A stretch of DNA of 64,000 bases from CAIKZZ01 sp035604595 (GTDB lineage Bacteria; Pseudomonadota; Gammaproteobacteria; Steroidobacterales; Steroidobacteraceae), in the NCBI GenBank assembly GCA_035604595.1, contig DATNIE010000028.1, positions 1-64,000 on the forward strand. Direction: 5' to 3'. The position numbers and the translations under genes are program-made. The notes under the pieces are model-generated. The model was not told the origin of the DNA and did no database searches. It saw nothing but the letters and a program-made list of their open reading frames with translations. Positions 60,728-64,000 of this stretch are shown here, one piece after another (positions within the stretch are counted from its first letter, which is position 1; each line of letters begins with the position of its first letter).

Positions 60728-61996
60728 TCAGCGGTCCTTGGCCGGCCAGATGCGCACCGTCTTGATCGCGTTGTCGGCGATCTGCAGCACCTCGACCGCG
60801 TGGCCCTGGAGCTTGAGCGCAGTGCCCGGCTGGGGGATGGTCTCCAGGTACTCGAGGATCAGCCCGTTCAGGGTCTTCGGGCCCGCGGTCGGCAGCGTCC
60901 AGCCGAGCGCACGGTTGAGCGAGCGCACCGTCGTGCTGCCGGACACCACGTAGCTGCCATCGCCCTCCGCCCGCACGTCGCGCCTGAGGCCGTACGGCAG
61001 CGTCGTGAACTCCCCGACGATCTCCTCGAGAATGTCCTCGATCGTCACGAGGCCCTGCACGTCGCCATACTCATCGACCACGTACGCGTGGCGCCGCTGG
61101 TTCTGCTGGAAGGCGACCAGCTGCTGGTTGAGCGTCGTGCCTTCCGGCACGTAGTAGGGCTCGCGCTGGCGCGCAATGCGCTCGAGGCTGGCGCGATCGA
61201 GCGAGCCGCGCGCGAGCTCGCGCGCGACCCGCTTCATGTGCAGCACGCCGACGATGTGGTCGAGGTCGCCCTCGTAGACCGGCACCCGGGTGTGCTGGGC
61301 CTCGCGCAGTGCCGCCCGGATCCGGTCCCAGTCATCGTTGAGGTTGATCCCGCCGACCTCGCTGCGCGGGACCATGATCTCGTCGACGCTGATCTTCTCG
61401 AGGTCGAGAATGCTGACCAGCATCTGCTGGTGCTTGAGCGGAATCAGCGCCCCGGCCTCGGCGACCACGGTCCTGAGCTCGTCGGCCGACAGCGAGTGCG
61501 TCGCAACCCGCGCGGCCGATACGCCCACGAGCCGGAACAAGGCGTTGGTGATGCCGATGATCAGCCAGATCAGCGGGTAGGTAATCCACAAGAGCGGCCG
61601 GTAGACGAACGAGGCGGGCAGCGCCAGGCGCTCGGCATTGAGCGCCCCGTAGGTCTTCGGTCCCACCTCGCAGAACAACAGCAGCACGAGCGTCAGCCCG
61701 CCGTTCGCCAGCGCGAGCCACTGCTCGCCGGCAAACTTGAGCGTCAGCAGCGTCACGATCGCGGCCGCCGCGACATTGGCGAGCGTATTGCCGAGCAGCA
61801 TCACGCCGATCAGCCGGTCGGGGCGGGCGAGGAGGCGCTCGGCGAGACGGGCGCCGGCGTGGCCCTGCTGTGCGAGGTGGCGGAGCCGGTAGCGGTTGAC
61901 GCTCATCAGCGCCGTCTCGGAGCTCGCGAAGAACGCCGACAGCACGACGCTGACCGCGAGGCCGGCGGCCGCAAGGCCCACGGGAAAGTCGTTCAT
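60728..61996 (-). CDS. yfjD: CNNM/CorB-type membrane protein with CBS pair and CorC_HlyC domain
   Basis: 422 residues: DUF21/CNNM membrane domain about 1-190 (LAVSVVLSAFFASSETALMSVNRYRLRHL, RLIGVMLLGNTLANVAAAAIVTLL, YPLIWLIIGITNALF), two CBS domains about 200-335 (MVPRSEVGGINLNDD, TRVPVYEGDLDHIVGVLH, HAYVVDEYGDVQGLVTIEDILEEIVGEF), and a C-terminal CorC_HlyC domain (YVVSGSTTVRSLNRALGW). The family is linked to magnesium or cobalt transport. Its stop is six bases from that of radA; ypjD lies directly upstream. Confidence 0.93.
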   Translation of the reverse strand: MNDFPVGLAAAGLAVSVVLSAFFASSETALMSVNRYRLRHLAQQGHAGARLAERLLARPDRLIGVMLLGNTLANVAAAAIVTLLTLKFAGEQWLALANGGLTLVLLLFCEVGPKTYGALNAERLALPASFVYRPLLWITYPLIWLIIGITNALFRLVGVSAARVATHSLSADELRTVVAEAGALIPLKHQQMLVSILDLEKISVDEIMVPRSEVGGINLNDDWDRIRAALREAQHTRVPVYEGDLDHIVGVLHMKRVARELARGSLDRASLERIARQREPYYVPEGTTLNQQLVAFQQNQRRHAYVVDEYGDVQGLVTIEDILEEIVGEFTTLPYGLRRDVRAEGDGSYVVSGSTTVRSLNRALGWTLPTAGPKTLNGLILEYLETIPQPGTALKLQGHAVEVLQIADNAIKTVRIWPAKDR

Positions 61997-62866
61997 TCAG
62001 CCCCAGTGGCGCCCGAGCAGGTTCTCGAGCACGAATTTGGTTCCGAAGTAGGCGAGCGCCAGGAAGAAGAAGCCGGCGATCGTGAACCAGAGCGCCTGCC
62101 GGCCGCGCCAGCCGAACCGGGCGCGGCCCCACAGCAGCACGCCAAACACCACCCAGGCGGTGACCGCCAGCGTGATTTTGTGGACGAGGTGCTGCGACAG
62201 CGCGTCGTGGACGAAAAACAGTCCGGTCAGCAGCGCCAGCGTCAGCACCACGAAGCCGCCGCCGAGCGCCCGGAACAGCGTCGTCTCCATCGTCTCCATC
62301 GGTGGCAGCAGCGCGAGCAGGCCGAGCGGCCGGCGGGTCCGGATGCGCGTGTCCTGCCAGGCGAGCAGCAGCACGACGACCGCGGCGATCGCGAGCCAGC
62401 CCGCGGCGAGCGCGGCGAGCGCGATGTGCGCGCTCACTTCCCACTGCGGCGTATGGATCTCGCTGAAGCCGGACAGGAGCCCGGTGCCCGTCGCCAGCAC
62501 GCCGGCGAGCGCGAGCAGTGCCGACGGCAGCGCGCCGAGCGGCACGGCCGCCATCGCGGCCACCGCCGTCGCCGCGACCACCCAGCCGACCAGCGAGGCG
62601 CTGTCGGTGATCGCGAGCACGACTCCGCGGGGCGTGCGGATCGCTCCGAACAGGATGTAGGCGTGCACGACGACTCCGACCGCGGCTGCGGCGAGCCCCG
62701 CGGCGGAGCGCGCGACCGGGTCGGCGCGCGCCGCCCGGGCAACGAACACCGCCGCGAGCAGATACAGCGCGAGCGTCAGCAGGGACAACGCGATGTGGAA
62801 GGTCGCCAAGGCTGCCAGATGATTGCACAGCGGCGCAGGCTCGGGAAGCGCGCGCGCGGCCCGCAA
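61997..62866 (-). CDS. ypjD: CcsA/ResC-like inner-membrane protein YpjD
   Basis: 289 residues with about eight TM helices (ALSLLTLALYLLAAVFVARA, LVGWVVAATAVAAMAAVPLG, ALAGVLATGTGLLS, AHIALAALAAGWLAIAAVVVLLLAW, GGGFVVLTLALLTGLFFV, KITLAVTAWVVFGVLLWG, WFTIAGFFFLALAYFG). Related to cytochrome c assembly (CcsA) proteins but also found without that pathway; E. coli YpjD sits in the same place between ffh and yfjD. The start is uncertain: TTG 62866 gives an extra 19 residues; TTG 62809 places the first TM at the N-terminus as in E. coli. Confidence 0.85.
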   Translation of the reverse strand: MRAARALPEPAPLCNHLAALATFHIALSLLTLALYLLAAVFVARAARADPVARSAAGLAAAAVGVVVHAYILFGAIRTPRGVVLAITDSASLVGWVVAATAVAAMAAVPLGALPSALLALAGVLATGTGLLSGFSEIHTPQWEVSAHIALAALAAGWLAIAAVVVLLLAWQDTRIRTRRPLGLLALLPPMETMETTLFRALGGGFVVLTLALLTGLFFVHDALSQHLVHKITLAVTAWVVFGVLLWGRARFGWRGRQALWFTIAGFFFLALAYFGTKFVLENLLGRHWG

Positions 62867-62870
62867 TCCC

Positions 62871-62876
62871 TATAAT
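62871..62876 (+). promoter_or_regulatory. -10 element of ffh
   Basis: A perfect TATAAT 24 bases before the ffh ATG, with a GC-rich spacer and no good -35. It lies between the divergent ypjD and ffh starts. Confidence 0.45.
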
Positions 62877-62899
62877 GCCGCCTTCCACGGAGCGCGCTG

Positions 62900-64000
62900 A
62901 TGTTCGACACACTCACCGAGCGGCTGGCCGGGGCCGTCGAGGCGTTGCGCGGTCGCGGCCGCGTGACCGAGGAGAATATCGGCGAGACGCTGCGCCAGGT
63001 GCGGATGGCGCTGATCGAGGCGGACGCGGCGGTCCCCGTCGTCAAGGCGTTCGTCGATGCAGTCAAGGTCCGCGCGCTCGGCGCCGAGGTCCAGAAGAGC
63101 CTGACGCCCGGGCAGGTATTCATCAAGATCCTGCACGATGAGCTCGTCAAGGTCATGGGCGAGCCCGCCCAGGGCCTCAGCCTCAGGGCCGAGCCGCCGG
63201 TGGTCGTGCTGCTCGCGGGCCTGCAGGGCGCGGGCAAGACGACCACCGCCGCCAAGCTCGCGCGCCTGCTGATGGGCGAGCGGAAAAAGCGCGTGCTGCT
63301 CGCGAGCACGGACATCTACCGGCCGGCGGCGATCACCCAGCTCGAGCAGCTGAGCCACCAGATCGGCGCAGGCTTCGTGACGGTGGCTCCGGGCGAGACG
63401 CCGCTCGCGATCGCCGCGCGCTCGCTCGCCGAGGCACGGCGCGGCGTGTACGACGTGCTCATCGTCGATACCGCCGGGCGGCTGCACATCGACCAGGCGA
63501 TGATGGATGAGGTGCAGGCGATCGATGCGCTCGTCAAACCCCACGAGCGGCTGTTCATCGTCGACAGCATGGCGGGCCAGGATGCGGTCAACGCCGCGCG
63601 CGCCTTCAACGCGGCGCTCGATCTGACGGGCATTATCCTGACCAAGGCCGACGGCGATGCACGCGGCGGCGCGGCGCTGTCCGTGCGCCAGGTCACCGGC
63701 AAGCCGATCCTTTACCTCGGTGTCGGCGAGAAGGTCGAGGCGCTGGAGCTCTTTCACCCCGAGCGGGTCGCCTCGCGCATCCTCGGCATGGGCGATGTGC
63801 TTTCGCTCGTCGAGCAGGTGCAGCGCGATGTGGACCGCGACAAGGCGGCCGGGCTCGCCGCCAAGCTCGCGAAGGGCAAAGGGTTCGACTTCAACGACCT
63901 GCGCGAGCAGATGCTGCAGCTCGAGAAGATGGGCGGCGTCGGGGCGCTGCTCGAGAAGCTGCCGGGCAAGCTGTCCCAGGCGGCCGCCCAGGCATCCGGA
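62900..64000 (+). CDS. ffh: signal recognition particle protein, 3' end outside window
   Basis: GTPase of the signal recognition particle that targets membrane proteins to FtsY and SecYEG. 367 codons are present. N domain: MFDTLTERLAGAVEALRGRG, EENIGETLRQVRMALIEADAAVPVV. G domain: VVLLAGLQGAGKTTTAAKLA, LLASTDIYRPAAITQLEQL, DVLIVDTAGRLHID, ILTKADGDARGGAALSV, GVGEKVEALELFHPERVASRILGMGDVLSL. The start of the methionine-rich M domain (FNDLREQMLQLEKMGG) is reached. GGAG lies eight bases before ATG 62900. The open frame runs off the right end. Confidence 0.97.
   Translation, partial: MFDTLTERLAGAVEALRGRGRVTEENIGETLRQVRMALIEADAAVPVVKAFVDAVKVRALGAEVQKSLTPGQVFIKILHDELVKVMGEPAQGLSLRAEPPVVVLLAGLQGAGKTTTAAKLARLLMGERKKRVLLASTDIYRPAAITQLEQLSHQIGAGFVTVAPGETPLAIAARSLAEARRGVYDVLIVDTAGRLHIDQAMMDEVQAIDALVKPHERLFIVDSMAGQDAVNAARAFNAALDLTGIILTKADGDARGGAALSVRQVTGKPILYLGVGEKVEALELFHPERVASRILGMGDVLSLVEQVQRDVDRDKAAGLAAKLAKGKGFDFNDLREQMLQLEKMGGVGALLEKLPGKLSQAAAQASG

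Noticed and set aside
60800..62875. 691-codon plus-strand frame over yfjD and ypjD
   Set aside because: Antisense of two conserved membrane proteins, made mostly of Arg, Gln, Glu and His as expected of the complement of membrane-protein codons.

Overview
The window comes from a high-GC gammaproteobacterial chromosome. The main evidence is gene order: queG, nnr, tsaE, an amidase, mutL, miaA, hfq, hflX, hflK, hflC, yjeT, purA, rnr, rlmB, rpsF, rpsR, rplI, dnaB follows the enterobacterial order closely. Differences are that nsrR and priB are absent, a DUF2232 membrane protein sits between rpsR and rplI, and a tRNA-Leu and a small lipoprotein sit between purA and rnr. ffh-ypjD-yfjD at the right end is also a gammaproteobacterial arrangement. 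I cannot name a genus. Third-position GC is very high, so nearly every gene has long antisense shadow frames.

Layout. 1-4260 is the decayed, less GC-rich end of an integrated element: a DUF3631 replication-type gene cut by an in-frame stop, three or four small element genes, and several small lipoproteins or zinc-ribbon proteins. It abuts the 3' end of tRNA-Glu(CTC). 4375-28630 is core information and maintenance: poly(A) polymerase, folate, queuosine, cell-wall amidase, mismatch repair, Hfq, HflX/HflKC, RNase R, ribosomal proteins, and a DnaB helicase interrupted by a 173-residue mini-intein. 28627-35673 is a threonine aldolase plus a histidine-degradation (hut) cluster that uses the deiminase route (hutI divergent from hutF-hutC-hutU-hutG), with a perfect HutC-type palindrome between the divergent genes; hutH is not in the window.

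35751-43704 is a nine-gene, tightly overlapping A/V-type ATPase operon (G/H-C-I-K-F-E-A-B-D). 43878-52785 holds amino-acid catabolism: a class III aminotransferase, a DUF938 methyltransferase, an MttB-family methyltransferase without pyrrolysine, an Lrp-type regulator divergent from a branched-chain 2-oxoacid dehydrogenase operon (E1 alpha, E1 beta, E2, no E3), and a branched-chain aminotransferase. A terminator-like hairpin follows, directly in front of an RhlE-type helicase.

54248-59251 on the minus strand is a Ser/Thr phosphosignalling unit (CHASE2 kinase, PP2C phosphatase, double-FHA protein) followed by an FMN-dependent hydroxy-acid dehydrogenase that lacks a normal start codon. The window ends with radA, the CorB/YfjD CBS transporter-like protein, ypjD and the first 367 codons of ffh.

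The hut, bkd and ilvE blocks together point to amino acids as carbon sources. The A/V-ATPase next to them could couple ion gradients to that metabolism, but its direction of work and coupling ion are inferred only.
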